Source: Mycobacterium sp. BK086
Lineage (GTDB): Bacteria > Actinomycetota > Actinomycetes > Mycobacteriales > Mycobacteriaceae
Direction of reading: 5' to 3'
Length of the DNA: 64,000 nt
Assembly (NCBI GenBank): GCA_004362315.1
Contig: SNWL01000004.1
Location: 620,001 to 684,000 of the forward strand
The notes under the pieces are model-generated. The model searched no databases and had not been told where the DNA came from. It saw only the letters and a program-made list of their open reading frames with translations. A program made the translations under genes and the position numbers. Positions within the stretch are counted from its first letter, which is position 1. The number at the start of each line of letters is the position of its first letter. This document shows, piece by piece, positions 37,708 through 46,273 of the stretch.

Positions 37708-39606
37708 TCAGTTCGGCGCGCTCAGGTCGTAGACCTCGGTGCCGCCGATGTCCTGGGCGCTGAAGTGCTGCTGCACCCACTGCGTGATCTGGCTGCCGGA
37801 GCCGGAGTCACCGCCCGGTCCGCCACCGTGTCCGCCGCCGGGACCGCTGCCCGCGATGAAGTAGCGGACCTGTCCACTGGCGACATAAGCCTGGAACTGA
37901 TCCAGTGTCGGCGAGTTGTCGCCGCCGCTGAATCCACCGATCGACATGATCGACGTGCCGGTGCGCAGCTCCAGGCTGCCCGCGACGTGTGACCCGACAG
38001 TTGCTGCGGCCCAACGATTATCAGCCTTTGTGAGCATGCCTTTCAACTCGGTGTTGTCGGATGCCTGCTGCCCGCCCGGGCCGCCGGGACCACCGAATCC
38101 GAAGCCCCCGCCCGCGCGGGCCGGACCGGACGTCGGGATACCGCCGCCGTGGTTACCGGCGATCGTCTCCACGGTGTAGGCCGCGGTGGCGCCCAGACCG
38201 AACAGCAAGCCCGCCGCGGCGAGCGCGACCGTCCACCGGCCGAGACGATGTGCCCCCGCCAGCAGCACCGCGGTCACCAGGATCGACCCGATCAACACCA
38301 CCCAGCGCAACCACGGCAGCCAGTCGGGGGTGCGGTCGAGGAGGATGAAGTTCCACACCCCGGTCACCACGAGCATGACGCCCAGCACCACCCGAGACGT
38401 CACAAACTGCTTGCCACGCCACAGTTCTCGCACACTGATGCCGAGTACCGCGCCGATCGCCGGCGCCAGGGCAATCGTGTAGTAGGGGTGCATGATCCCC
38501 TTCATGAAGCTGAACACCACGACAGTGACCACCAGCCAGCCGCCCCACAGCAGCAGCGAGGCGCGAGTCCGGTCGGTGCGCGGTGCACGTCGGGTGAACC
38601 ACAGCCCGGCGATCAAACCGATCAGCGCGGCGGGCAGCAGCCAGGAGATCTCGGTGCCCATCGACTCGCCGAACATCCGGGTGATCCCAGTGGATCCGCC
38701 GAACATCGGTGAGCCACCCATGCCACCGGGTCCGCCTCCGGAATCCGAGCTGCCGCCGGGATTCCCGTCACCCCCGAACACTCGACCCAAGCCGTTGTAG
38801 CCCAGGGCGAGCTGCAGCAGGCTGTTGTTGGTCGAGCCGCCGATATAGGGCCGAGAATCGCTGGGCCACACGCTGACCAGGGCCAGATACCAGCCGGCCG
38901 ACACCACGATCGCCACCAGACCGACCGCCAGATCGCGCAGCCGCAGCCACACACTGCCCGGCACCGCGACCAGCACGACCAGAGCCAGCGCCGGCGTAAC
39001 CAGCAGGGCCTGCAGGAGTTTGGCCAGGAACGCGAACCCGATGGCGACACCGGCCAGGGCGATCCAGCGGGTGGATCTGCCGTCCAGCGCGCGGATCAGG
39101 CAATAGCCGGCGATCACCATCAGCAGCACCAGCAGTGCGTCGGGGTTGTTGAAGCGGAACATCAACGCGGCCACCGGCGTCAGCGCCAGCACCGCACCGG
39201 CCAGCAGGCCGGCTCCGTACCCGCTGACCCGGCGGACCGCGCCGTAGATCAGTGCGACGGAGCCGACCCCCATCAGGGCTTGGGGCACCAGCATCGACAA
39301 CGTGCCGAAGCCGAAGATCCGCCCGGACAGCGCCATCACCCACAGGGCGGCGGGCGGCTTGTCCACGGTGATCGCGTTGCCGGCGTCGATTGACCCGAAC
39401 AGCAAGGCTTTCCAGCTCTGCGTGCCGGCCTGCACGGCCGCCGCGTAGTACTCGTTGGCCCAGCCAGCGGCATCGAGACCCCACAGGTAGAGCGCGGCGG
39501 TCACCGCCAGTAGCGCGAACAGCGCGGGACGCGCCCACCGCGGCCGCACTACGGGCGCCGGCTCCGCCGGAGTAACCAATGTCGGCCTTTCCTGCAAGGT
39601 GGTCAT
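37708..39606 (-). CDS. ArnT-like membrane glycosyltransferase (GT-C), second copy
   Basis: The ATG at 39606 overlaps the stop of the GT2-GtrA gene (ATGA); 632 residues. About eleven membrane helices follow a short cytosolic N-terminus. The first outer loop (LDAAGWANEYYAAAVQAGTQSW) and AITVDKPPAALWVMAL match PMT_2/ArnT-type transferases that use polyprenyl-phosphate sugars. A Gly-rich insert (about 283-305) precedes the later helices, and a soluble extracytoplasmic domain (about 510-632) ends the protein. It is clearly a paralogue of the protein at 40892. It probably glycosylates an envelope component. Confidence 0.9.
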   Translation of the reverse strand: MTTLQERPTLVTPAEPAPVVRPRWARPALFALLAVTAALYLWGLDAAGWANEYYAAAVQAGTQSWKALLFGSIDAGNAITVDKPPAALWVMALSGRIFGFGTLSMLVPQALMGVGSVALIYGAVRRVSGYGAGLLAGAVLALTPVAALMFRFNNPDALLVLLMVIAGYCLIRALDGRSTRWIALAGVAIGFAFLAKLLQALLVTPALALVVLVAVPGSVWLRLRDLAVGLVAIVVSAGWYLALVSVWPSDSRPYIGGSTNNSLLQLALGYNGLGRVFGGDGNPGGSSDSGGGPGGMGGSPMFGGSTGITRMFGESMGTEISWLLPAALIGLIAGLWFTRRAPRTDRTRASLLLWGGWLVVTVVVFSFMKGIMHPYYTIALAPAIGAVLGISVRELWRGKQFVTSRVVLGVMLVVTGVWNFILLDRTPDWLPWLRWVVLIGSILVTAVLLAGAHRLGRWTVALAAAGLLFGLGATAAYTVETIAGNHGGGIPTSGPARAGGGFGFGGPGGPGGQQASDNTELKGMLTKADNRWAAATVGSHVAGSLELRTGTSIMSIGGFSGGDNSPTLDQFQAYVASGQVRYFIAGSGPGGGHGGGPGGDSGSGSQITQWVQQHFSAQDIGGTEVYDLSAPN

Positions 39607-40847
39607 TCTGCGTCTCCCACAGTCTGGCCGGTGCGACGGGGGTGGAACACCCAGCCACGCAGCAGCACGAAGCGGACCACGGTGGCCATCAGGTTGGCCG
39701 CGATCAACACCAGCAATTCGATGACTCGGGGCGGCTCCCCGAGGGTGTGCAGCAGTGCCAGCGCGCCGCTGGTCAACGCCAGTCCGATACCGAAGACGAA
39801 GAACCCTTCGAACTGCTGGCGCGCGACGCCGGTGCGGCCACGCACCCCGAAGGTGTACCTCCGGTTGGCCGCGGTGTTCGCGATCGCGGTCACCAGCAGG
39901 GCCACCAGGTTGGCGCCCTGTGCGCCGATCGGGCGCAGCAGCAGGAACAGCAACAGGTAGGCCAACGTGCACGCGATGCCGATGGCGGCGAACCGCACAC
40001 CCTGGTTCAGCAGAGACTTCGGCGCGCCGGCCTGGTTGCCGAACTGGGCGCCGATTGCCTGCACCGGAATCTGTCCGGACCCGAAACCCTTGAGCAAGCG
40101 CGCGATTCCCTTCAGATCGGCGACGGCGGTGGACACGATGTCGACCCGGCTGTCCGGATCGTCGATCCAGTCGACGGGGACCTCGTGGATGCGCAGGCCG
40201 CTGCGTTCGGCCAGCACCAGCAGTTCGGTGTCGAAGAACCAGCCGGTGTCCTCGACGTAAGGCAGCAGCTCGGCGGCGACGTCGGCGCGGATCGCCTTGA
40301 ACCCGCACTGCGCGTCGCTGAACTTCGCGGCCAGCGTCGAGCGCAGGATCAGGTTGTAGCAGCGCGAGATGATCTCCCGCTTGGCTCCGCGCACCACGCG
40401 GGAGCCTCGGCCCAGCCGGGTGCCGATGGCCAGATCGGAATGCCCGGACACCAGCGGGGCCACCAGCGGAGCGAGCGCGGCCAGGTCGGTCGACAGATCG
40501 ACGTCCATGTAGGCCAGCACGGGCGCGTCGGAGGTCGACCACACCGCGTGCAGTGCGCGGCCACGACCCTTCTGCTCCAGCCGCACGCTGCGCACCTCGG
40601 GCAGTTCGGCGGCCAGCTCGGCGGCAACCTCCGGAGTGGCGTCGACGCTGGCGTTGTCGGCGATCGTGATGCGGAACGAGAACGGGAAGTCCTCCCGCAG
40701 GTGGCGGTACAGCCGGTGAATCGAGTCGGCCAGCGCGGCCTGCTCGTTGTATACCGGTACGACGACGTCGAGCACGGGCACGCCGCGGTCGGAGGCGATC
40801 AGAGCTGCGTTACGTCGGCGTGCCACGCGGACGTCGGTGATGGTCAT
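39603..40847 (-). CDS. GT2 glycosyltransferase fused to GtrA membrane domain
   Basis: In this 414-residue protein, residues about 25-260 form a GT-A glycosyltransferase 2 domain (LDVVVPVYNEQAALADS, metal motif AYMDVDLSTDL, FSDAQCGFKAIR). About 285-400 form four membrane helices of the GtrA family (RFAAIGIACTLAYLLLFLLL, NTAANRRYTFGVRGR). Such fusions make polyprenyl-phosphate-linked sugars and help flip them. The product would feed the two flanking ArnT-like enzymes, which use such lipid-linked donors. Its stop overlaps the start of the downstream transferase. Confidence 0.92.
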   Translation of the reverse strand: MTITDVRVARRRNAALIASDRGVPVLDVVVPVYNEQAALADSIHRLYRHLREDFPFSFRITIADNASVDATPEVAAELAAELPEVRSVRLEQKGRGRALHAVWSTSDAPVLAYMDVDLSTDLAALAPLVAPLVSGHSDLAIGTRLGRGSRVVRGAKREIISRCYNLILRSTLAAKFSDAQCGFKAIRADVAAELLPYVEDTGWFFDTELLVLAERSGLRIHEVPVDWIDDPDSRVDIVSTAVADLKGIARLLKGFGSGQIPVQAIGAQFGNQAGAPKSLLNQGVRFAAIGIACTLAYLLLFLLLRPIGAQGANLVALLVTAIANTAANRRYTFGVRGRTGVARQQFEGFFVFGIGLALTSGALALLHTLGEPPRVIELLVLIAANLMATVVRFVLLRGWVFHPRRTGQTVGDAE

Positions 40848-40891
40848 AAATCGATCGTCACCTGTGCCGGTGAGGGCCGAATTGGTGCTTG

Positions 40892-42688
40892 CTATGTGGC
40901 AGCTATGAATCCCTGCGACAGGTCGTAGACGGTGACGCCGTCGACCTCGCGGGACGTGAAATTGGCCCTCACCCAGCTCTGAATCCGCTCGGCGGCATCG
41001 CTGCCCGACCGGTTGCCGAACATGAATCCGGGCATTTCACTGCGCACGAACCAGTGGACGCGCCGCTGCGCGACATAGGACTGGAACTGCTCGAGGGTCG
41101 GGGCGGGGTCGGTGCCATTGAAGCCGCCGACGGCCATCACCGGCAGTCCGGTGGCGAGCTGATATCCGGCGGCGTTACTCGAGCCGACAGCCGCTGCGAC
41201 CCAGGTGAATTGGTCGGCGTCTTGCTTCAGCGCCGTGGTCAGTTCGGCACCGGGCGTCGGTGCGTCGAACATCCCGCCCGGCGGCCCACCGCGGCCGTTC
41301 GCGGGCCCGACAGAAGGCATCGCGCCACTGTGCGGAGCGGCGACGGTCGCCAGCGTGAATGCCACGGGTCCACCCAGAGCGGCGATCAGGGCCGCAGTGC
41401 CCACCGCGACGCCGACGCGCCGGGGCAATCTGCCCACCACGAGCAGCAGGAGCGCACAGCCGATGGAAACCACCGCGATGGCGACCCGAAGCCAGGGCAA
41501 CCACTGCGAATCACGTTGCAGCAGAACATAGGCCAGCACCGCGGTGATCGCGATCATCCCCGACAATGTGGTTGCCGCCCGGATATCCGCGCGCCGTCGC
41601 CACAGCAGAGTCGTACCGATCGCGAGGCCGCCGCCGATCGCCGGGGCCAGCGCCACGGTGTAGTACGAATGCAGAATGCCGTTGGCGTAGGAGAACACCA
41701 CCGCAGTGACCACCAGCCAGCCACCCCACAGCAGCAGCGCCGCCCTCGTGACATCGGTACGCGGCGCGCGCCGAGTGATCACCAGGCCGGCTATCACCGC
41801 GATGATCGCGGCGGGCACCAGCCAGGCGATGTAGGTCCCCATCTCGCCGCCGAACAGCCGAGCCCAGCCGGCCTCCTGGTTGAGGTTGCCGAGCCCGCCC
41901 GTCTCGTCACCGGTGAGACGGCCTAAACCGTTGTAGCCCAGAGCCAATTCGACGATCGAATTGTGTTGCGAACCGCCGATGTAGGGCCGCGCACTGGCGG
42001 GCCACAGCGCAACCAGCGCCAGATACCAGCCTGCCGAGACCACCAAGGCCCCCACCGCCGCGAGCAGCCGCACGAGCCTGCTCCGCAGGGTCACATCAGC
42101 CGCGAGCAGGAAGACCCCCGCCAGCGCGGGCAGCACCAGAAAGGCCTGCAGCATCTTGGCCAGGAATCCCACCCCGACCGCGACTCCGGCCAACGGCAGC
42201 CACCACCATGCCGCGTCGCGGTCGAGTGATCGCTGAGTGAAATAGGCGGCAACGACCAGCGAAAGCACCAGCAGCGCATCGGGATTGTTGAATCGGAACA
42301 TCAGCGCCGCCGCCGGCGTCAACGCCAGAACCGCCCCGGCGAACAGTCCAGCCCACGGGCCACTGACCCGTCGCACCGCGACGTACAACACCGCCACCGC
42401 AGCCACCCCGGCCACCGCCTGCGGCAGCAGGATGCTCCACGAATTGACGCCGAACAGCCGGGCCGACAGACCCGTCACCCAGAGAGCCGCTGGCGTCTTG
42501 TCGACGGTGATCGCGTTGGCCGCGTCGCTGGAGCCGAACAGCCACGCCGTCCAGCTCTCCGAACCTGCTTGGGCGGCAGCCGAATAGAACGCATTGGCCC
42601 ACCCGCTGGCGCCCAGGTTCCAGATGTAGAGCACGGCCGTCGCGAGCAGGAGTACCGCCAGCCCGCCATAATGCCGGGCGCGGATCAT
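40892..42688 (-). CDS. ArnT-like membrane glycosyltransferase (GT-C), first copy
   Basis: The 598-residue paralogue of the protein at 37708 has the same opening loop (NLGASGWANAFYSAAAQAGS), AITVDKTPAALWVTGL, MFRFNNPDALLVL and SARPYIGGSQHNS motifs, about eleven helices, and the same soluble C-terminal domain (GGFNGTDPAPTLEQFQSYV). It lacks most of the Gly-rich central insert. Its ATG overlaps the stop of the histidine kinase gene by four bases, linking glycosylation genes directly to the two-component system. The sugar and acceptor are unknown. Confidence 0.9.
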   Translation of the reverse strand: MIRARHYGGLAVLLLATAVLYIWNLGASGWANAFYSAAAQAGSESWTAWLFGSSDAANAITVDKTPAALWVTGLSARLFGVNSWSILLPQAVAGVAAVAVLYVAVRRVSGPWAGLFAGAVLALTPAAALMFRFNNPDALLVLSLVVAAYFTQRSLDRDAAWWWLPLAGVAVGVGFLAKMLQAFLVLPALAGVFLLAADVTLRSRLVRLLAAVGALVVSAGWYLALVALWPASARPYIGGSQHNSIVELALGYNGLGRLTGDETGGLGNLNQEAGWARLFGGEMGTYIAWLVPAAIIAVIAGLVITRRAPRTDVTRAALLLWGGWLVVTAVVFSYANGILHSYYTVALAPAIGGGLAIGTTLLWRRRADIRAATTLSGMIAITAVLAYVLLQRDSQWLPWLRVAIAVVSIGCALLLLVVGRLPRRVGVAVGTAALIAALGGPVAFTLATVAAPHSGAMPSVGPANGRGGPPGGMFDAPTPGAELTTALKQDADQFTWVAAAVGSSNAAGYQLATGLPVMAVGGFNGTDPAPTLEQFQSYVAQRRVHWFVRSEMPGFMFGNRSGSDAAERIQSWVRANFTSREVDGVTVYDLSQGFIAAT

Positions 42689-44187
42689 GATTCGGCCGAG
42701 CGGGGTAACCGCACCGTGAACTCGGTCAAGCCGGGCTTGCTGCGCAGTTCGATGCTGCCGCCGTGCGCGCGGACCACGGCCGACGCGATGGCCAGGCCCA
42801 GTCCGGTCGACCCGGCCTTGCGGGACCGCGAGGTGTCACCGCGGGCGAAACGCTCGAACACCTCGGACTGCAGTTCGGCCGGAATACCCGGCCCGTCATC
42901 GGCCACCCGCAGCACCGCCACGTCTGGCTCGGCATGCAGCGACAACGTCACCGATGTCCCCGGCGGGGTGTGGGTGCGGACGTTGGCCAAAAGATTGGCC
43001 ACCACCTGGTGCAACCGGGCGTCGTCGCCGGTGACATAGACCGGGTCGGGGGGCACGTCGAGGTTCCACTGGTAGTCCGGTCCGGCGATGTGGGCGTCGC
43101 TGGCGACGTCGGCCGACAGTCGGGACAGGTCGACCGGTTCGCGTTCCAGCGGACGACCCGAATCCAGCCGCGCCAACAACAAGAGGTCCTCGACCAGATG
43201 CGTCATCCGTTCGGCCTCCGACTCGACCCGGCTCATCGCGTGCGCGACGTCAGCGGGCACCTGGTCCCGGTTCCGTTGCGCCAGTTCGGTATAGCCGCGG
43301 ATCGCGGCGAGCGGGGTGCGCAGCTCGTGGCTGGCGTCGGCGACGAATTGGCGCACCCGGCTCTCGCTGGCCTGCCGGGTCGACAGCGCGGTCGCGATGT
43401 GGTCGAGCATGCGGTTGAGCGCCAAGCCAAGTCGGCCCACCTCGGTGTGCGGATTGGCATCGGATTCGGAAACCCGTACGGGGAGCGCAACTTCGCCGCG
43501 ATCCAACGGAAGATTGGCCACCTCACCCGCGGTCGCCACCACCCGGGTCAGCGGCGCCAGCGCCCGACGGTTGATCAGGATGCCGACGGTGGTGGCCACC
43601 GCCAGTGCGATCACCGCCACCACGCCGAAGATCAGCGCCACCCGCAACAGCGTCGCTTCGACGTTGTCCATACTCAGCCCGATGACCAAGGTCTCGCCGG
43701 TCAGCCGGCTGCGAATCGCCGTCACCCGATAGGTGCCCAGGCCGTCGAGATCGCGCGTCACGATCTTTCGGGTACCGGTGATCTGTGCCAGCTGGCTCAC
43801 CGCACCGGGCGGCACCGCAGCGCGATCCCCACCCGGGCCGAGCAATCCCGCGTCACTGATGGTTCCGTTGGTGATGACGGCCGCGACCATCCCAATCGGC
43901 TGGCCCGGTGCATCGAGGAATTCCGGGCCGGGCCCGGGCCGCGGCCACGGTGGCCGGTTGCCCCGCATCGGCGGTGGCAACGGCGGAGGCGGCGGCTCGC
44001 CGTAGATGATGGCCGAGCGGCGCGCGGTCTCGTGCAGCTGATTGTCGACCTGACCGACCAGATAGTGGTGCAGCGCCAGGATCGTCACCGCGCCGATGCC
44101 GAGACAGACCACCAACAACAGGCAGAGCTGACCGATCAGCAGCCTGGCGCTCAGCGACCAGGTGCTAGCTCGCAGGCTTGAGAACAT
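42685..44187 (-). CDS. tcrY: Sensor histidine kinase, TcrY-like
   Basis: A 500-residue kinase with membrane helices at about 16-43 and 181-206, and an extracytoplasmic sensor between them that contains a marked proline-rich stretch (about 65-90). A HAMP linker follows, then the dimerisation helix with phospho-accepting H287 in FVADASHELRTPLAAIRGYT and an ATPase domain (LLANVRTHTPPG, VADDGPGIP, TGLGLAIASAVVRAHGG). The start lies inside the 3' end of the regulator gene (23-base overlap). The name rests on similarity to TcrY/TrcS-type kinases and on the gene neighbourhood; I recall M. tuberculosis TcrY (Rv3764c) as slightly shorter. Confidence 0.85.
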   Translation of the reverse strand: MFSSLRASTWSLSARLLIGQLCLLLVVCLGIGAVTILALHHYLVGQVDNQLHETARRSAIIYGEPPPPPLPPPMRGNRPPWPRPGPGPEFLDAPGQPIGMVAAVITNGTISDAGLLGPGGDRAAVPPGAVSQLAQITGTRKIVTRDLDGLGTYRVTAIRSRLTGETLVIGLSMDNVEATLLRVALIFGVVAVIALAVATTVGILINRRALAPLTRVVATAGEVANLPLDRGEVALPVRVSESDANPHTEVGRLGLALNRMLDHIATALSTRQASESRVRQFVADASHELRTPLAAIRGYTELAQRNRDQVPADVAHAMSRVESEAERMTHLVEDLLLLARLDSGRPLEREPVDLSRLSADVASDAHIAGPDYQWNLDVPPDPVYVTGDDARLHQVVANLLANVRTHTPPGTSVTLSLHAEPDVAVLRVADDGPGIPAELQSEVFERFARGDTSRSRKAGSTGLGLAIASAVVRAHGGSIELRSKPGLTEFTVRLPRSAES

Positions 44188-44899
44188 AGCCCGCGCCGCG
44201 CAGCGTGTGGATCATCGGATCGCGTCCACTGTCGATTTTCTTGCGCAGGTAGGAGATGTAGAGCTCGACGATGTTGGACCGACCGCCGAAGTCGTAGCTC
44301 CAAACCCGGTCCAGGATCTGGGCTTTCGACAACACTCGCTTGGGGTTGCGCATCAGGAACCGCAGCAGTTCGAATTCGGTCGAGGTGAGCGCGATGGGTT
44401 CGCCGCCGCGGGTGACCTCGTGACTGTCCTCGTCGAGCACCAGGTCACCGACCACGATCTGCGCGCCGCTGTCCTCTTCGGTGACACCGGTGCGGCGCAG
44501 CAGCGCCCGCAGCCGCAGCACGACCTCCTCGATCGAGAAGGGTTTGGTGACGTAGTCGTCGCCGCCCGCGGTCAGGCCGGCGATGCGGTCCTCCAACGCG
44601 TCCTTCGCGGTCAGCAGGAGGACGGGAAGCTGCGGGTTCTGCTCACGCAGTTTGCGCAGGACGTCCAGACCGCTCATATCGGGCAACATCACGTCGAGCA
44701 CCACCGCATCCGGTCGCGAGCCGCGTGCCGCCGTAATCGCCGACGCGCCATCGGCGGCGGTGGCGATGTTCCAGCCCTCGTAGCGCAGCGCCATCGACAC
44801 CATCTCGGCGAGCACGGTCTCGTCGTCGACGACAAGAACGGTGATCGGGTTTCCGTCGGCTCGTCGCATCACTACACGTTCGGCCGCTGAAGAGGTCAT
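44165..44899 (-). CDS. tcrX: OmpR-family response regulator, TcrX-like
   Basis: The protein has 244 residues from ATG 44899, or 234 from the ATG at 44869, the length I recall for TcrX (Rv3765c). Receiver residues are D25, D26, phospho-acceptor D69 (VVLDVMLP) and K119. The winged-helix DNA-binding domain covers about 150-242 (ALTSTEFELLRFLMRNPKRV, LDRVWSYDFGG, RKKIDSG, IHTLRGAGYVL). It heads the operon tcrX-tcrY-glycosyltransferases and is divergent from the DUF5666-like gene at 45030. Confidence 0.87.
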   Translation of the reverse strand: MTSSAAERVVMRRADGNPITVLVVDDETVLAEMVSMALRYEGWNIATAADGASAITAARGSRPDAVVLDVMLPDMSGLDVLRKLREQNPQLPVLLLTAKDALEDRIAGLTAGGDDYVTKPFSIEEVVLRLRALLRRTGVTEEDSGAQIVVGDLVLDEDSHEVTRGGEPIALTSTEFELLRFLMRNPKRVLSKAQILDRVWSYDFGGRSNIVELYISYLRKKIDSGRDPMIHTLRGAGYVLKPAS

Positions 44900-44925
44900 G
44901 TACTCCAGTATGCGAGCGCGAATTA

Positions 44926-44939
44926 GCCATCCCTATGGC
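44926..44939. promoter_or_regulatory. Inverted repeat in the tcrX / 45030 divergent promoter region
   Basis: GCCAT-CCCT-ATGGC is a perfect five-base-arm inverted repeat 27 bases upstream of the tcrX-like start. A regulator binding site for autoregulation is plausible for this position; nothing further supports it. Confidence 0.3.
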
Positions 44940-45029
44940 ATTGCTATGCGCCAGCTGTGAAACGTCGCGCACAGACCCCGCTGATCGCGCACACAGCGAA
45001 CACCCAGGTTCGGTGCCCACCGTGGTGGC

Positions 45030-45500
45030 ATGAGTGACCAACAGCAACCCGTGTGGGGTGCTCCCACAGACCACCCGAAGACGTGGTCAACCCGCACGAC
45101 GGTGGCGGCCGTCGGCATCGCCGCCGCGCTGGCCGCCGTCGGTGGCGTGGTGGTCTATGCCGCCACCGGCGGTAGCGAAGGGCAAGGGCACGCCGGCGGC
45201 CCGCCGGGCTGGGGCGGGCCCGGTGGTCCCGGCGGCTTCCAGCGGACGCTGCACGGCCAAAACGTTGTCTCCGACGGTGAGGGCGGCTTCAGCACCGAGC
45301 TGACCCAGACCGGCAACGTCACCGCCGCCTCCGACACCTCGGTCACCGTGCACAGTCAGGACGGTTTCAGCCAGACCTATGTACTCGACGCCGACACCCG
45401 AAAGCCCGCACAGCCCCTGCAATCCGGTGAGCAGGTGTCGGTGCGGGCGACCCAGCAGGGCGGCGTGGCAACAGCCACGACGGTGATGCCCGCCAGATAA
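45030..45500 (+). CDS. Membrane-anchored protein with DUF5666-like domain
   Basis: The 156-residue protein has a cytosolic N-terminus (about 1-22), one membrane helix (TTVAAVGIAAALAAVGGVVVYAA, about 23-45), and a Gly/Pro-rich stretch (GGPPGWGGPGGPGGF). The outer beta domain (about 75-154) carries GNVTAASDTSVTVHSQDGF and LQSGEQVSVRATQQGG, the pattern of DUF5666/OB-like small domains. It is divergent from tcrX and therefore a candidate target or accessory of that system. Function unknown. Confidence 0.8.
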   Translation: MSDQQQPVWGAPTDHPKTWSTRTTVAAVGIAAALAAVGGVVVYAATGGSEGQGHAGGPPGWGGPGGPGGFQRTLHGQNVVSDGEGGFSTELTQTGNVTAASDTSVTVHSQDGFSQTYVLDADTRKPAQPLQSGEQVSVRATQQGGVATATTVMPAR

Positions 45501-45507
45501 TTTTTCG

Positions 45508-45900
45508 ATGGGCTTCTACGAGGTCATCGAGACGGTCGGCAAGGGGATCGACGCCGCCGGCGTCGCCGTGATCGCGATCGGCGCGCTGATTTCGGCGGCC
45601 GGTGTGATCCCTCGACTCAAGACCGGGCAGGCCTACCTGGCGTTTCGCCAACAGCTCGGCCGCTCGATCCTGCTGGGTCTGGAGCTGCTGGTGGCCGCGG
45701 ACATCATTCGCACCGTGGCGGTGACGCCCGACGCCCGCAGTGTCGCCGTGCTGGCTGGCATCGTGCTGATCCGAACGTTCCTGAGCTTCTCGCTCGAATT
45801 GGAGATCACGGGTTACTGGCCGTGGCAGAAAAACCGCCAGAAGCCAGCCACGCCTGACCCCGTCGCGCCGACGCCCGGGACAGCCACGCATCCGCAATGA
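45508..45900 (+). CDS. DUF1622 membrane protein
   Basis: The 130-residue protein has three membrane helices (about 14-36, 50-70, 78-95) and the DUF1622 pattern: FYEVIETVGKGIDAAGVAVIAIG, FRQQLGRSILLGLELLVAADIIRTV and VLIRTFLSFSLELEITGYWPW. The C-terminal 24 residues are Pro/Thr-rich and outside the family, and this tail is encoded where the gene overlaps the convergent YjbR gene. It starts 7 bases after the preceding stop and is probably cotranscribed with it. Function unknown. Confidence 0.87.
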   Translation: MGFYEVIETVGKGIDAAGVAVIAIGALISAAGVIPRLKTGQAYLAFRQQLGRSILLGLELLVAADIIRTVAVTPDARSVAVLAGIVLIRTFLSFSLELEITGYWPWQKNRQKPATPDPVAPTPGTATHPQ

Positions 45901-46240
45901 GTTCGCGGAGTTCAGCCCGCCCGATCTCGCCGAGCCTGCTGGCGCGCACGAGCACCGACGGATGGCCGTTGAAATGCTCGGTGGTGAAGAACGGTGAATC
46001 GGGGTCCTGCACAAGACTCAGCTTGTCGGCCTCGGATTCCACCCATAGGATGATGATGTCGGTGTAGCGCTCGCCGGTTGCCGGGTCGGCCGCGTCGGGA
46101 CGCGGAGTGCGGAAGTACACGAACGACTTTGCGCCGACTTGATAGACCGGATTGCCCTTGGGTCCTTCGATCCGGCTGACGTGAGGCATCGATGCCGCGA
46201 ATTCGTGGACATCGCTGACCTTCGCCGGGCGGTCACCCAT
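45806..46240 (-). CDS. MmcQ/YjbR family protein
   Basis: This 144-residue protein has the CyaY-like fold: VHEFAASMPHVSRIEG, SFVYFRTPRPD, DIIILWVESEADKLSLVQDP, FTTEHFNGHPSVLVRASRLGEI and ELRELIADAWLSRA. The last 18 residues extend beyond the usual domain and lie in a 95-base overlap with the convergent DUF1622 gene. The family is thought to bind DNA or act as a stress protein; no firm function. Confidence 0.88.
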   Translation of the reverse strand: MGDRPAKVSDVHEFAASMPHVSRIEGPKGNPVYQVGAKSFVYFRTPRPDAADPATGERYTDIIILWVESEADKLSLVQDPDSPFFTTEHFNGHPSVLVRASRLGEIGRAELRELIADAWLSRASARRGQAWLASGGFSATASNP

Positions 46241-46273
46241 GACTCGACGCTACCGGTTCGCCATGATGGGGAC

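Noticed and set aside
37901-38130. Gly-rich segments of the GT-C protein as DNA repeats
   Set aside because: They are codon-level glycine runs in a continuous frame and not tandem DNA repeats.
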